Source: Hyphomicrobiales bacterium
GTDB lineage: Bacteria > Pseudomonadota > Alphaproteobacteria > Rhizobiales > Rhizobiaceae
Length of the DNA: 64,000 bases
Direction: 5' to 3'
Assembly: GCA_900473915.1 (NCBI GenBank)
Contig: UCNG01000010.1
Coordinates: forward strand, 62,001-126,000
In this document: in pieces, positions 20,311 to 32,076 of the stretch
How positions within the stretch are numbered: position 1 is the stretch's first letter
Layout of the letters: every line of letters begins with the position of its first letter
Program-made: the position numbers and the translations under genes
The notes under the pieces: generated by a model
What the model saw: the letters and a program-made list of their open reading frames with translations, nothing else
The model's database searches: none
Told to the model about the DNA's origin: nothing

Positions 20311-21330
20311 TCAGGCCGCTCTATCGTTCGAAACAGCAATCACCTTTTGCAAGACGGCAAGCGCTGCACCGCTATCTATGGATTGCGCCGCTAGCGTGAT
20401 GCCTTCCTTCAGATCCTTCACTTTGCCGGCAATGACGAGGGCAGCGCCCGAATTGAGCAGCACGATGTCTCTATAAGCATTTTTATCGCCTTCAAGTACG
20501 CCCAGCAAAGCCTTGGCGTTGGCTGAAGCTTCGCCGCCTTTCAGTTCTGCCGGATCGCAACGACGGAGACCAACCTCTTCTGGCGTGATTTCAAATGTGC
20601 GGATTTGGCCGTTTTCGAGGGCCGCAACTTGCGTTGTGCCTGCGGTGGTCATTTCATCAAGACCATCGCCATAGACTACCCATGCCGCTTCGGAACCCAG
20701 CTCTTTGAGCACTTCGGCCAATGGTACTAACCATTGGGGCGCAAATACCCCAACGAGTTGACGCTTGACGCTGGCTGGATTGGAAAGGGGGCCAAGCAGA
20801 TTGAAGATGGTCCGCGTTCCAAGTTCGACACGGGAGGGGCCGACATGGCGCATGGCGGAATGGTGCATTGGTGCAAACATGAAACCAAGACCAGCTTCGG
20901 TGATGCTGCGGCCTATCGTGTTTGCATCAGCTTCGATATTGATGCCAAGCGCGGCTAGCGCATCAGCCGCGCCCGAACGTGAGGAAAGGGCGCGGTTGCC
21001 ATGCTTGGCGACGGGGACTCCGGCACCAGCCACAACAAACGCCGAGCAGCTTGAAACATTGTAGGAGCCGGATTGGTCACCGCCGGTACCAACTATATCG
21101 ATTGCATTGTCGGGAGCGGAAACTTCCAGCATGCGCGAGCGCATGGAGGCAACGGCACCGGCGATTTCCGGTACTGTTTCACCACGTACACGCAACGCCA
21201 TCAACAGTCCGCCGATCTGCGACGGCGTCGCCTGGCCAGACATCATAATGTCGAAAGCGGCTCTGGAATCTTCCAGCGAAAGCGGCTCTCCAGCAGCGGC
21301 TTTCGCAATATAGGGTTTTAGATCAGCCAT
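20311..21330 (-). CDS. trpD: Anthranilate phosphoribosyltransferase
   Basis: Transfers phosphoribosyl from PRPP to anthranilate. 339 residues with the glycine-rich PRPP loop [17 protein letters not shown] (about 80-95), [23 protein letters not shown] and LGPLSNPA. A helical N-terminal domain precedes them. No fused TrpG glutaminase is present. It follows the PpiD-like gene by 18 bases; in Rhizobiales trpD, trpC, moaC and moeA commonly form one unit, so pairing of tryptophan and molybdopterin genes here is a lineage feature. Confidence 0.96.
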   Translation of the reverse strand: MADLKPYIAKAAAGEPLSLEDSRAAFDIMMSGQATPSQIGGLLMALRVRGETVPEIAGAVASMRSRMLEVSAPDNAIDIVGTGGDQSGSYNVSSCSAFVVAGAGVPVAKHGNRALSSRSGAADALAALGINIEADANTIGRSITEAGLGFMFAPMHHSAMRHVGPSRVELGTRTIFNLLGPLSNPASVKRQLVGVFAPQWLVPLAEVLKELGSEAAWVVYGDGLDEMTTAGTTQVAALENGQIRTFEITPEEVGLRRCDPAELKGGEASANAKALLGVLEGDKNAYRDIVLLNSGAALVIAGKVKDLKEGITLAAQSIDSGAALAVLQKVIAVSNDRAA

Positions 21331-21348
21331 TTTGGATGCCCACCGTCC

Positions 21349-23235
21349 TTAAAACGCCAGAGCGTTATTGATGACGGTCTGGTTTATCTTAACAGGGTAT
21401 TGCTTCTGCAATTCACCGACGAGCTGTTCAAGGACGTCGTCCGACAGAGAAGTTGCCAGATATTTCTGCTGCTGTTCCGGAATGGCTTCGGGGCCCGCTG
21501 CGGCAGGTTCTGTTACTTCCACAACTTTGAACAGAATCTGGGCATTGTCAGAAGGCGCGGCAGCGCTGCCAGTGAAACCATTTGTTCCGCGGAAAATCTG
21601 CGCGGCGGCAGCCGTTCCGATATCAGCATCGTTGGTCGTGCGGATAATACCGCGCTTGGTCTGCTTCTCAACGCCCAGTTCGGCAGCGATCGTGTCGAGC
21701 GTCGCACCGCCGTCCAGGCGCTTCTTGAGCTCGTCCACACGCTGATTGAGGCGCTTGACGGCTTCTTCACCCTTCCACGCGGCGACAACCTTGTCTTTGA
21801 CTTCGTCCAGTGTGCGTTCACGTGCTGGCGTTACGCCATCGACCTGATACCAGAGATAGCCGACATTGCCCATGGTAAGTGCATCGTTGTCAAAACCCTG
21901 GTCAGCCTGGAAGGCAGCGGAAAGCAGTGCTTCGGAATTTGGCAGCTGCACGGGATTGCCGGAAGGATCGTTACCCTCTGCATCAACGGCTTCCACTGTG
22001 ACCGATTTGAGGCTCAGCTTCTTTGCCACGTCGGCCATGGAAGCGCCGTCGGAGCGCTCCTGTTCATAGGAGTCGTGAATCCCGCTGATGCTGCTTGCTG
22101 CAATGTTGTTTGCAAGCGTGGTGCGAATTTCACCTTCAACTTCTGCCAGCGGCTTCACATGAGCCGGTTCGATTTGTGTCACACGCAGGATAACGGGACC
22201 AAAACTACCTTTGACGATTTGGCTCACGCCATTTTCTGAAAGGGCAAAAGCTGCATCGGCAACCGACTGATCAGGAATAGCGGATTTTTCGAACGAACCA
22301 AGTTTCAGGTCGTCTTCCGTTTTGCCTTGTTCCTTGCCGATATCAACAAAGCTGGTTCCTGCGGCGATTTTTTGCTGGGCGGCTTCTGCGGCGGCATCGT
22401 CGGCAAAGCTAAGCTGCTCGATGGTGCGTTTTTCTATCAAGCCGAAGCGGTCCTTGTTTTTTTCGTAATATTCGTTGACTTCATCCTGCGTGACGGCAGA
22501 CGGATCTGCAATATCAGCCGGTTCCAGCTTCACATAGGTTATCTTCCGGTATTCCGGTGCCTTGTACTCGTCTTTCTGCGTCTCAAAATAGGTCTTGAGC
22601 GCATCATCGGAAGGAGCCGGAACAGCATCGGCCTTTTCAGCCTGAATAGTCACGTAATCAACGCTGCGGGTTTCCCCCTGATAAAGGGCGAGCGCCTTCA
22701 AGGCCGCATTCGGGAGCTTGATTCCGTCGGTCGCGGCTTCCACAATCTGCTGGCGGCGCGCGACTTTCGCGCGATTGTCGAGGTAATCCTGTGCGCGAAT
22801 GCCGGATTGACGAAGCACCGCATCAAACTGCGCACGATTGAAGTTGCCGCTTGCGTCATGGAAAGCCGGGTCTTCACCGGTCAGCCGCGCAATCCCATCC
22901 TTGGAGAGGCCGAGCTGCATGTTTCGTGCGCCTTCATCAAGGACTACTCCGGCTGCAAGCTGTGCGAGTACCTGATTTTCGACGCCCAGCGCCTGTGCCT
23001 GTTCACGCGTCAGGCGCTGGCGAAACTGTTGCGACAGGCGCATCATCTGCTGCTCATATGCGAAACGATAGTCGGTAGCGCTTACTTCGGAACCACCAGC
23101 CGTCAAAGCGGCATTGCCTGACAGGCCACCGCGAAAGACATCGGAGATGCCCCAGATCGCAAAGCTCAGCACAAGCAGGCCAAGCAGAAGTTTGGCGACC
23201 CAGGATTGAGCGGCGGAACGCAGGCTGTCGAGCAT
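21349..23235 (-). CDS. ppiD: PpiD-like periplasmic peptidyl-prolyl isomerase/chaperone
   Basis: 628 residues anchored by one N-terminal membrane helix (about 15-35, LLLGLLVLSFAIWGISDVF). The large periplasmic part has a SurA/PpiD N-terminal chaperone domain (about 40-200) and a parvulin-like PpiC region (about 255-375). A second C-terminal SurA-like part follows. This matches inner-membrane chaperones that assist newly secreted proteins; prolyl isomerase activity is often absent in the family. It is the first gene of the leftward run into trpD and faces tpiA across a 219-base divergent gap. Confidence 0.88.
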   Translation of the reverse strand: MLDSLRSAAQSWVAKLLLGLLVLSFAIWGISDVFRGGLSGNAALTAGGSEVSATDYRFAYEQQMMRLSQQFRQRLTREQAQALGVENQVLAQLAAGVVLDEGARNMQLGLSKDGIARLTGEDPAFHDASGNFNRAQFDAVLRQSGIRAQDYLDNRAKVARRQQIVEAATDGIKLPNAALKALALYQGETRSVDYVTIQAEKADAVPAPSDDALKTYFETQKDEYKAPEYRKITYVKLEPADIADPSAVTQDEVNEYYEKNKDRFGLIEKRTIEQLSFADDAAAEAAQQKIAAGTSFVDIGKEQGKTEDDLKLGSFEKSAIPDQSVADAAFALSENGVSQIVKGSFGPVILRVTQIEPAHVKPLAEVEGEIRTTLANNIAASSISGIHDSYEQERSDGASMADVAKKLSLKSVTVEAVDAEGNDPSGNPVQLPNSEALLSAAFQADQGFDNDALTMGNVGYLWYQVDGVTPARERTLDEVKDKVVAAWKGEEAVKRLNQRVDELKKRLDGGATLDTIAAELGVEKQTKRGIIRTTNDADIGTAAAAQIFRGTNGFTGSAAAPSDNAQILFKVVEVTEPAAAGPEAIPEQQQKYLATSLSDDVLEQLVGELQKQYPVKINQTVINNALAF

Positions 23236-23454
23236 TGGAAACCCTTCAAGAATAAATCGAAGCTCGGCTTTTATAGATAGAGCCAGTCAGGGGATAACCT
23301 TAAGCCAGCCCCATATGCAAGGTCTCATTGCAACTAGGAACCTAAGAACATTTGCATTGCGGCACGAATACGCTTAGTCAGTGGCAAATTTTGGCGCCGA
23401 TCCGCTTTCGCGAGGCGGTAGCGCCTGCTGTTTTGAACAGGCGAGGAGAATAGC
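23236..23454. promoter_or_regulatory. Divergent gap between ppiD and tpiA
   Basis: 219 gene-free bases lie between two start codons, so both promoters should be here. The tpiA start has GCGAGGAGAATAGC upstream, a good ribosome site. I could not assign -35/-10 elements with confidence. Confidence 0.35.
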
Positions 23455-24219
23455 ATGACTCCGGGAATCCGTCCGCTGGTTGCTGGCAACTGGAAGATGA
23501 ATGGTACGGGAGAATCCCTGACCGAATTGCGCGCGATTGCTGCGGGTCTGAGCTCCGATCTCGGCCGCAAGCTCGATGCCGTAATCTGTGTGCCGGCGAC
23601 GCTTCTTTCTCGCGCAGCAGAAACGCTCGAAGGCGAAACGGTTGGTCTCGGCGGACAGGACTCACATCATAAAGTATCCGGTGCGCATACTGGCGATGTC
23701 TCTGCAGAGATGCTCAAGGAAGCAGGCGCGACGCATGTCATTATCGGTCATTCTGAGCGCCGGACCGATCATCACGAAAGCAATGAGATCGTTCGCGCCA
23801 AAACTGAAGCCGCCTGGGCTGCCGGTTTGGTCGCAATCGTGTGCGTCGGCGAGACAGCCGATGAGCGCAAGGCGGAACGCACGCTGGACGTTATAGGCTC
23901 GCAGCTGGCGGGTTCCTTGCCGGATGGCGTGAATGCGGAGAATACAATCATCGCTTATGAGCCGGTCTGGGCAATCGGTACAGGTTTGACGCCAACGGTG
24001 CAGGACGTGCGTGCTGCTCATGCTTTCATGCGTGAGCAGCTGATTGAACGGTTTGGCACGAAGGGTGCACATCTTCGGCTGCTCTACGGCGGTTCGGTCA
24101 AGCCTTCCAACGCATTGGAATTGCTCGGCGTCGCGGATGTGGACGGCGCGCTTGTCGGCGGTGCGAGCTTGAAGGCGAATGATTTTCTCGCCATATGCGA
24201 AACCTATCGTAATTTGTAA
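23455..24219 (+). CDS. tpiA: Triosephosphate isomerase
   Basis: Interconverts dihydroxyacetone phosphate and glyceraldehyde 3-phosphate. 254 residues, single TIM barrel. Catalytic set: Asn12 and Lys14 in GNWKMNG, His99 in IIGHSERR, Glu169 in [11 protein letters not shown]. The phosphate-binding [11 protein letters not shown] block is near the C-terminus. A GAGGAGAA ribosome site precedes the ATG. Brucella genomes may carry a second isomerase (tpiA2/eryH) for erythritol use; this copy is the glycolytic type by context with secG, pyrG and eno. Confidence 0.96.
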   Translation: MTPGIRPLVAGNWKMNGTGESLTELRAIAAGLSSDLGRKLDAVICVPATLLSRAAETLEGETVGLGGQDSHHKVSGAHTGDVSAEMLKEAGATHVIIGHSERRTDHHESNEIVRAKTEAAWAAGLVAIVCVGETADERKAERTLDVIGSQLAGSLPDGVNAENTIIAYEPVWAIGTGLTPTVQDVRAAHAFMREQLIERFGTKGAHLRLLYGGSVKPSNALELLGVADVDGALVGGASLKANDFLAICETYRNL

Positions 24220-24320
24220 CTGGCGTTTCACGTCTGTCTATCTTGGCCTCGGGGCTTGGATTATCGGACAATAGCGTGTAAAGAGCCGCTCTAGTTTTAG
24301 GGATATAAAGACCGTAACCC

Positions 24321-24767
24321 ATGCAGACCGTACTCATTGTCATTCACTTGTTGATCGTGCTGGCGCTTGTCGGCGTTGTGCTTATCCAGCGTTCGGAAGG
24401 CGGCGGCCTTGGCATTGGCGGTGGTTCGGGGTTCATGACGGCTCGCGGTGCTGCGAACGCGCTGACCCGCACGACGGCCATTCTTGCGATCGGCTTTTTC
24501 GCGACCTCGCTTATTCTCGGCATCATGGCGCGCTACGGCGAAAAGCCGACCGACATTCTCAATCGTATCCCGGCGGCAACCGGCAGCCAGACTGCTCCGG
24601 CGGGCGGCAATGGCGGCGGTATTCTGGACCAGTTGGGCGGCGGGTCTTCACGTCCTGACACAAATCAGACGGTACCTGCGGCTCCAGGCGCAGCTGCGCC
24701 AGCAACGCAGCCACAGGCTCCGGCTGTGCCGGAAACCCCGGCCAATCCGGTTCCAAGCTCGCAGTAA
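24321..24767 (+). CDS. secG: Preprotein translocase subunit SecG
   Basis: Small auxiliary subunit of the SecYEG channel. 148 residues. Two membrane helices (about 1-22 and 52-75) flank the conserved loop VLIQRSEGGGLGIGGGSGFMTARGAANALTR. The tail from about residue 90 is rich in Pro, Ala, Gly and Gln, longer than in E. coli but common in Rhizobiales. The next gene, pyrG, is a frequent partner downstream of secG in alphaproteobacteria; here an L,D-transpeptidase gene lies between them. Confidence 0.94.
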   Translation: MQTVLIVIHLLIVLALVGVVLIQRSEGGGLGIGGGSGFMTARGAANALTRTTAILAIGFFATSLILGIMARYGEKPTDILNRIPAATGSQTAPAGGNGGGILDQLGGGSSRPDTNQTVPAAPGAAAPATQPQAPAVPETPANPVPSSQ

Positions 24768-24793
24768 AAAACGCGTAGTGTGAATCCAATGTG

Positions 24794-24825
24794 GAAACCG
24801 GTCCTTGTGGCCGGTTTTCTTTTTG
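24794..24825 (+). terminator. Intrinsic terminator after secG
   Basis: AAACCGG and CC on the left pair with GGCCGGTTT on the right (one bulged T), with the loop TTGT, followed by TCTTTTTG. It lies about 30 bases after the secG stop. Confidence 0.8.
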
Positions 24826-24999
24826 TTAACTATCGGGCTGCAAAGTGTTGCAGGTAGGCAATAGGCGCTGCCGAATCGCATTGCAGAACAGCGGCGCTGA
24901 ATTGAGAACCGGATCGCTTTGCAGTAAGCAGAGCGAAAGTCTGGTCGCAATTAATGCGGCAGGCGTTTCTCCCTTGTGCTTGATTTTCGGGAACCGAAC

Positions 25000-25692
25000 A
25001 TGTTTTCACGCCGTATTCTGATGGCAGGTATTGCAAGTCTCTGTATTGGGGCGACTGCTCCGGCATTTGCAGCTTCGCCGGTAAGCGCTGAAGCGCAGCT
25101 CAACGAAGCTGCCGCATCCGTTCAGCAGGTAGCTCTTTCAAGCGACACCAAGGCCAATCCCGAAAAGCCGAAGAAGAAAAAGGCTTCCAAGGGTGGCAAT
25201 GCGGTAAAAGCCAGCAAGTACAACATTGATCCGAAGTTCCGGGCACAGGAAGTAGCATTTACCGGCTATAAGCCTGGCACGATCGTGATCGACCCGAAAC
25301 AGCGTTTCCTCTACCTCGTTGAAACATCGTCGACGGCTCGCCGCTACGGCATTGCTGTCGGCAAGCAAGGGTTGGAATTCAAGGGCACCGGGACAATCAA
25401 CGCAAAGCGTGAGTGGCCGCGCTGGATTCCGACCAAGGAAATGATCGAGCGTGATCCCGCTCATTATGGACGTTTCAAGAATGGTATGGATGGCGGTCCG
25501 GGTAACCCGCTCGGTTCTCGCGCCCTCTACCTGTTCCAGGGCAACAAGGATACCTACATCCGCATTCACGGCACCGTTCAGCCCTGGACCATCGGCAGCT
25601 CTGCTTCCAATGGCTGTTTCCGCATGATCAATGAAGATGTGATGGATCTTTACGAGCGCGTCGGTCTTGGAACCGAAGTGGTTGTTCTCTGA
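25000..25692 (+). CDS. L,D-transpeptidase (YkuD domain)
   Basis: 230-residue exported protein. The signal peptide MFSRRILMAGIASLCIGATA ends at AFA near residue 24. A Lys-rich linker follows (about 50-75). The YkuD catalytic domain occupies about 95-230, with His190 and the S-x-x-x-x-GC-R motif carrying Cys206. Such enzymes make 3-3 peptidoglycan cross-links or attach lipoproteins/outer-membrane proteins to the wall, an active theme in Rhizobiales. The ATG at 25000 is preferred over an in-frame TTG at 24976. Flanked by terminators, so likely monocistronic. Confidence 0.9.
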   Translation: MFSRRILMAGIASLCIGATAPAFAASPVSAEAQLNEAAASVQQVALSSDTKANPEKPKKKKASKGGNAVKASKYNIDPKFRAQEVAFTGYKPGTIVIDPKQRFLYLVETSSTARRYGIAVGKQGLEFKGTGTINAKREWPRWIPTKEMIERDPAHYGRFKNGMDGGPGNPLGSRALYLFQGNKDTYIRIHGTVQPWTIGSSASNGCFRMINEDVMDLYERVGLGTEVVVL

Positions 25693-25714
25693 TCTGCAAA
25701 TGACTATGTGAACG

Positions 25715-25745
25715 TGGCCGGACCTACGGGGCCGGCCTTTTTCTT
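25715..25745 (+). terminator. Intrinsic terminator after the L,D-transpeptidase
   Basis: GGCCGG (25716-25721) pairs with CCGGCC (25732-25737) around a 10-base loop and is followed by TTTTTCTTTT. Confidence 0.85.
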
Positions 25746-25957
25746 TTGCCTTACTCGCCGTTCCTGCCGGTGGAAGCTGTGGATTTCGAGCTTCGACATG
25801 GCTTTATGCGGACAGGGGCGCTAGAGAGAACAGACGTATTCGCTCCGGGGTTCTGGCTCCGGTTTTTCTATGTCCAACGAGGATTGCCGCCTGACTTCGG
25901 TGAAAAAACGTAGCCGAAGTGCATTTTCTTGTGGCGGAATCGATCAAGAAAGTCTAA

Positions 25958-27598
<1,641 letters not shown>

Positions 27599-27602
27599 AA
27601 TT

Positions 27603-27632
27603 CTAACGCGCCTTTCGGGGCGCGTTTTCGTT
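27603..27632 (+). terminator. Intrinsic terminator after pyrG
   Basis: AACGCGCC (27605-27612) pairs with GGCGCGTT (27619-27626) around a short loop, then TTTTCGTTT. It starts a few bases after the pyrG stop. Confidence 0.85.
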
Positions 27633-27717
27633 TGGCATTCAGGTTGCGGTCTTGTTTTCGACCCAGCTTTACGCCAGATAAGGTGCCTGCAAGGCACTCA
27701 GTATCGAGGTTCACGTT

Positions 27718-28551
27718 ATGGCGACTGCCAATTCATCTGTAAAAATCGGAAATGTTACTTTTTCAAACAGTGCGCCATTGGCTCTGATTGCGGGTCCATG
27801 CCAGATGGAAACGCGTGAACACGCTTTCGATATGGCAGGTCGCCTCAAGGATATGACCGATAAACTCGGCATCGGTCTGGTCTACAAGTCCAGCTTTGAT
27901 AAGGCCAATCGGACTTCACTGAAAGCTCAGCGCGGTATCGGCCTCGAAAAGGCCATGGAAGTTTTTGCCGACCTCAAGAAGGAATTCGGCTTTCCGGTTT
28001 TAACGGACGTTCATACCGAAGAGCAGTGTGCCGAAGTTGCTCCTGTGGTTGATGTCCTGCAAATTCCGGCATTCCTCTGCCGCCAGACTGATCTGCTGAT
28101 TGCTGCGGCAAAGACCGGACGTGTCGTGAACGTCAAGAAGGGGCAGTTTCTGGCGCCATGGGACATGAAGAATGTCCTTTCCAAAATCACGGAAAGCGGC
28201 AATCCGAATGTGCTTGCGACAGAGCGCGGTGTTTCTTTCGGCTATAATACGCTTGTTTCAGATATGCGTTCTCTGCCGATCATGGCCGGTCTTGGTTCGC
28301 CGGTTGTGTTCGATGCGACTCACTCCGTGCAACAGCCGGGCGGGCAGGGCGGTTCGACAGGTGGACAGCGCGAGTTTGTAGAAACGCTGGCTCGGGCAGC
28401 TGTGGCTGTCGGTGTTGCGGGGCTCTTCATCGAAACGCATCAGGACCCGGATAACGCACCATCCGATGGCCCAAATATGGTGCCGGTGGATAAGATGCCT
28501 GCACTTCTTGAAAAGCTCATGGCTTTCGATCGTATCGCCAAGGGGCTTTAA
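27718..28551 (+). CDS. kdsA: 3-deoxy-8-phosphooctulonate synthase
   Basis: Condenses phosphoenolpyruvate with arabinose 5-phosphate to form KDO-8-phosphate, a precursor of the LPS inner core. 277 residues, TIM barrel of the DAHP/KDO8P family. Visible blocks are [55 protein letters not shown] and [10 protein letters not shown]. The Cys in AGPCQM and the His/Glu/Asp positions are consistent with the metal-dependent type, though this needs structural alignment. Bounded by terminators on both sides. Confidence 0.96.
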   Translation: MATANSSVKIGNVTFSNSAPLALIAGPCQMETREHAFDMAGRLKDMTDKLGIGLVYKSSFDKANRTSLKAQRGIGLEKAMEVFADLKKEFGFPVLTDVHTEEQCAEVAPVVDVLQIPAFLCRQTDLLIAAAKTGRVVNVKKGQFLAPWDMKNVLSKITESGNPNVLATERGVSFGYNTLVSDMRSLPIMAGLGSPVVFDATHSVQQPGGQGGSTGGQREFVETLARAAVAVGVAGLFIETHQDPDNAPSDGPNMVPVDKMPALLEKLMAFDRIAKGL

Positions 28552-28569
28552 ACAGTTCTCGGAGAATTT

Positions 28570-28605
28570 AAAAAGGCGGGGGATTTTCCTCCGCCTTTTG
28601 TTTCG
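28570..28605 (+). terminator. Intrinsic terminator after kdsA
   Basis: AAAAGGCGG (28571-28579) pairs with CCGCCTTTT (28591-28599), with the stem extended inward by a further three or four pairs. TTTTGTTT follows on the right arm. Confidence 0.9.
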
Positions 28606-28629
28606 CTAAGGCTTAAAAACTGGCCCGGT

Positions 28630-28663
28630 GCATAATCTTTTCTGCAAAGTTTCAGGATTATGC
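28630..28663. repeat. Short interspersed palindrome upstream of eno
   Basis: GCATAATC (28630-28637) and GATTATGC (28656-28663) form an 8-base inverted repeat around a 18-base centre. The GCATAATC...GATTATGCG ends resemble a small palindromic element that I recall as frequent between genes in Rhizobiales; family membership is inference. Confidence 0.5.
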
Positions 28664-28693
28664 GTTAAGAAATGGCCGCATCGGATTTGTTAA

Positions 28694-30019
<1,326 letters not shown>

Positions 30020-30039
30020 TTCTATCGCGAATGGATGGG

Positions 30040-30070
30040 AGAACGGCAGCCTGATGGCTGCCGTTTTTAA
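30040..30070 (+). terminator. Intrinsic terminator after eno
   Basis: AACGGCAGCC (30042-30051) pairs perfectly with GGCTGCCGTT (30056-30065) around TGAT, then TTTAA. A 10-base stem just after the eno stop. Confidence 0.92.
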
Positions 30071-30096
30071 TTGTGGAGTGCATCACTCCATCTATA

Positions 30097-30612
30097 TCAG
30101 GCCTCGGTTTCCTTGTGCGAGAGCATGATAACAATGCACATCATCGATGGAAGCGCATAAAGCAGGGCACCCAACTGTGTGTTGAGGGAGTTTTCTTTCG
30201 CTTCCCATGCCATGAACCAATCGCCGGCGACGACCATAAAGCCAATGCCCCATATGGCGACAGCGCAGCAAGCGCCCAGAATTGTCAAGTTTTTGCCAAC
30301 CGAGAATTTTGTGTAGCTACCACGAAGATTAACCAGCATTTTTACAAAACCGATTGCGGCGAGTACGCCCGCTAACGTTTCCATGGCTGTGATTACAGCG
30401 AGGCCGACATAAGGCACCCAACTCGCGGTGATTGCCCGCCATGTCTGGCCGGGTATCCCATAAGTATCGGTCATAGCCAAAAGTGGCTTGATTGCATTCT
30501 CGGCTGTTTCTGAAAAACTAGCAGTATTATTAAGTAAACTAAATATACCCCATAGGGCGGGAAATAACGCCATGATGATGCATGGAATGCGCTTTACAGT
30601 CGCTTCATTCAT
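30097..30612 (-). CDS. DUF2165-like small integral membrane protein
   Basis: 171 residues with four predicted membrane helices. The pattern fits the DUF2165 family as I know it: a middle MTDTYGIPGQTWRAITASWVPY block, then a glycine-rich helix, and WGIGFMVVAGDWFMAWE before the last helix. Function is unknown. The start at 30612 has AGAGGAT upstream; a start eight codons further out (30636) is possible. The gene is convergent with eno and its upstream region is much more AT-rich than the rest of the window, suggesting an accessory insertion. Confidence 0.75.
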   Translation of the reverse strand: MNEATVKRIPCIIMALFPALWGIFSLLNNTASFSETAENAIKPLLAMTDTYGIPGQTWRAITASWVPYVGLAVITAMETLAGVLAAIGFVKMLVNLRGSYTKFSVGKNLTILGACCAVAIWGIGFMVVAGDWFMAWEAKENSLNTQLGALLYALPSMMCIVIMLSHKETEA

Positions 30613-31001
30613 AATATTATCCTCTAATATGTTCATTATTTTAATAGATTAAATAATTTCGTCGCTGCACTACCAGATATAATGCAATTTTGTAAGGTTA
30701 AAATTCTACATTAAGTTTCAGTAATTGTATAATTTACTTATATAATATAATTGAATGCGTTATTGGTTCTTGTTGGATGTTGGCTTAGTCATGCGTCATG
30801 CTCAATACGGGTTTGCTCTGGTTTGGTCGTGATGAGACGGTTGATTGCGCCCTCTGATGCCCCACGTTTCGGCGGGGTATGTAAGGTAATAAATTTGACC
30901 GATTCCATTTATCTTGATATCAATATAAATCTGTCGCGTTCGGACAAGCTATCCGAACCGGGAGAAGGGGGCTTGGGCGGGCTATCAATGGGAGAGAGTA
31001 A
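30613..31001. promoter_or_regulatory. AT-rich divergent gap with dyads
   Basis: This 389-base gap between the DUF2165 and DUF1428 genes has no convincing ORF. Its first 150 bases are strongly AT-rich. Nearer the DUF1428 gene there are two dyads: TTGATATCAA (30914-30923) and GTTCGGA-N7-TCCGAAC (30938-30944 with 30952-30958). These lie about 45-90 bases before the start codon and look like repressor operators. Which regulator would bind is unknown. Confidence 0.45.
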
Positions 31002-31355
31002 ATGGCTTACATTGAAGGATTTGTTGTCGCTGTCCCTAAGGCGAACAAGGAACTCTATCGCCAGCACGCCGCCAAGGCAGCCGTATTGTTCAAGGAGTTT
31101 GGCGTTACGCGCATGGTCGAAGCATGGGGAGATGATGTGCCAGACGGCAAGATCACTGATTTTCGCCGCGCGGTTAAGGCGGAGGTGGACGAGGAGGTTG
31201 TGTTCTCCTGGTTCGAATATCCTGACAAGGCAACGCGTGACGCTGCAAATAGCAAGATGATGAGCGATCCACGTATGAAGGAAATGGGTGATCAAATGCC
31301 GTTTGATGGTAAGCGCATGATCTTTGGCGGTTTCTCCACCATTGTAGATGCGTGA
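31002..31355 (+). CDS. DUF1428 family protein (YbaA-like)
   Basis: 117 residues beginning MAYIEGFVVAVPKANKELY, with EAWGDDVPDGKITDFRRAVK in the middle and the C-terminal GKRMIFGGFSTIVDA. These are hallmarks of DUF1428, a ferredoxin-like dimeric alpha/beta-barrel family without an assigned reaction. GGGAGAG lies seven bases before the ATG. It follows a gap with operator-like dyads and is followed by a terminator, so it is probably a single regulated gene. Confidence 0.85.
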   Translation: MAYIEGFVVAVPKANKELYRQHAAKAAVLFKEFGVTRMVEAWGDDVPDGKITDFRRAVKAEVDEEVVFSWFEYPDKATRDAANSKMMSDPRMKEMGDQMPFDGKRMIFGGFSTIVDA

Positions 31356-31385
31356 TCCGGCCCAGCCATTTTCTATGCCATGAAT

Positions 31386-31416
31386 AAACGGCTTGTCCTC
31401 GCGGCGAGCCGTTTTC
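31386..31416 (+). terminator. Intrinsic terminator after DUF1428 gene
   Basis: AACGGCT (31387-31393) pairs with AGCCGTT (31407-31413), with two extra inner pairs, and is followed by TTCGATT. It lies 32 bases after the stop. Confidence 0.75.
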
Positions 31417-31609
31417 GATTCTAGCCTGGGTTTCAACGGTTCACGTCCGGACCTGATCCTTTCAGCATTCAATAAAAATGCAGCCGACGTCTTTCGACAC
31501 GGGATCTTAGTAAATCTCTGTTAAGCAAAATAATGCTTGATGGTGGAATTCGGAACGATGCCGCTCGCAGGATTCGACTTGGCTCCGAATGTCCGGGAAG
31601 GAAGCTGAA

Positions 31610-31939
31610 ATGTGGACCAAACAGAAGCGTAAATCGATCCGTGGGCGGTTTGTATTGCCTATTCTGACGGCTGCGTTTCTGAGCTATTTCGGTTTCCATG
31701 CCTATCATGGCGAATTCGGTCTTTATTCCCGCATCCAGCTGGAAGAGCAAAAAAGCCTTCTGGCCAAGCAACTGGCGCAGGTGACCGCCGATCGTACGGC
31801 ACTCGAAAAGCGCGTCATGCTTTTGCGTGACGGTTCCATCGAAAAGGATATGCTTGACGAGCAGGCTCGCAGGGCGCTTAATCTCTCCCATCCCGATGAA
31901 GTGACAATTATCACCTCTCGGGAAGATCGATCGAATTAA
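31610..31939 (+). CDS. FtsB/DivIC-like septum formation initiator
   Basis: 109 residues. A basic N-terminus and one membrane helix (about 12-32, VLPILTAAFLSYFGFHAYHG) are followed by a coiled coil (about 38-75, LEEQKSLLAKQLAQVTADRTALEKRV). It ends in LRDGSIEKDMLDEQARRALNLSHPDE, the pattern of FtsB-type division proteins. The ATG at 31610 has AAGGAAG eight bases upstream; another in-frame ATG at 31589 lacks a ribosome site. The place between eno and pdhA is common in Rhizobiales. It likely acts in the periplasm with FtsL and FtsQ. Confidence 0.85.
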   Translation: MWTKQKRKSIRGRFVLPILTAAFLSYFGFHAYHGEFGLYSRIQLEEQKSLLAKQLAQVTADRTALEKRVMLLRDGSIEKDMLDEQARRALNLSHPDEVTIITSREDRSN

Positions 31940-32076
31940 CTGAAATCCGGTTAATTGTCTTTTTGTGATATGTTTTTAAGGGCTTGGCGACATAGCAGCT
32001 ATGCTCTGGGCGCATATTGTATCTTGTGGTGTGCCCGTATAACGTCACAATAGAACGACAATTTAGGGAGCGAGAA

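Noticed and set aside
30751-31260. 169-codon frame overlapping the DUF1428 gene
   Set aside because: It overlaps a clear DUF1428 protein in another frame and has no recognisable composition.
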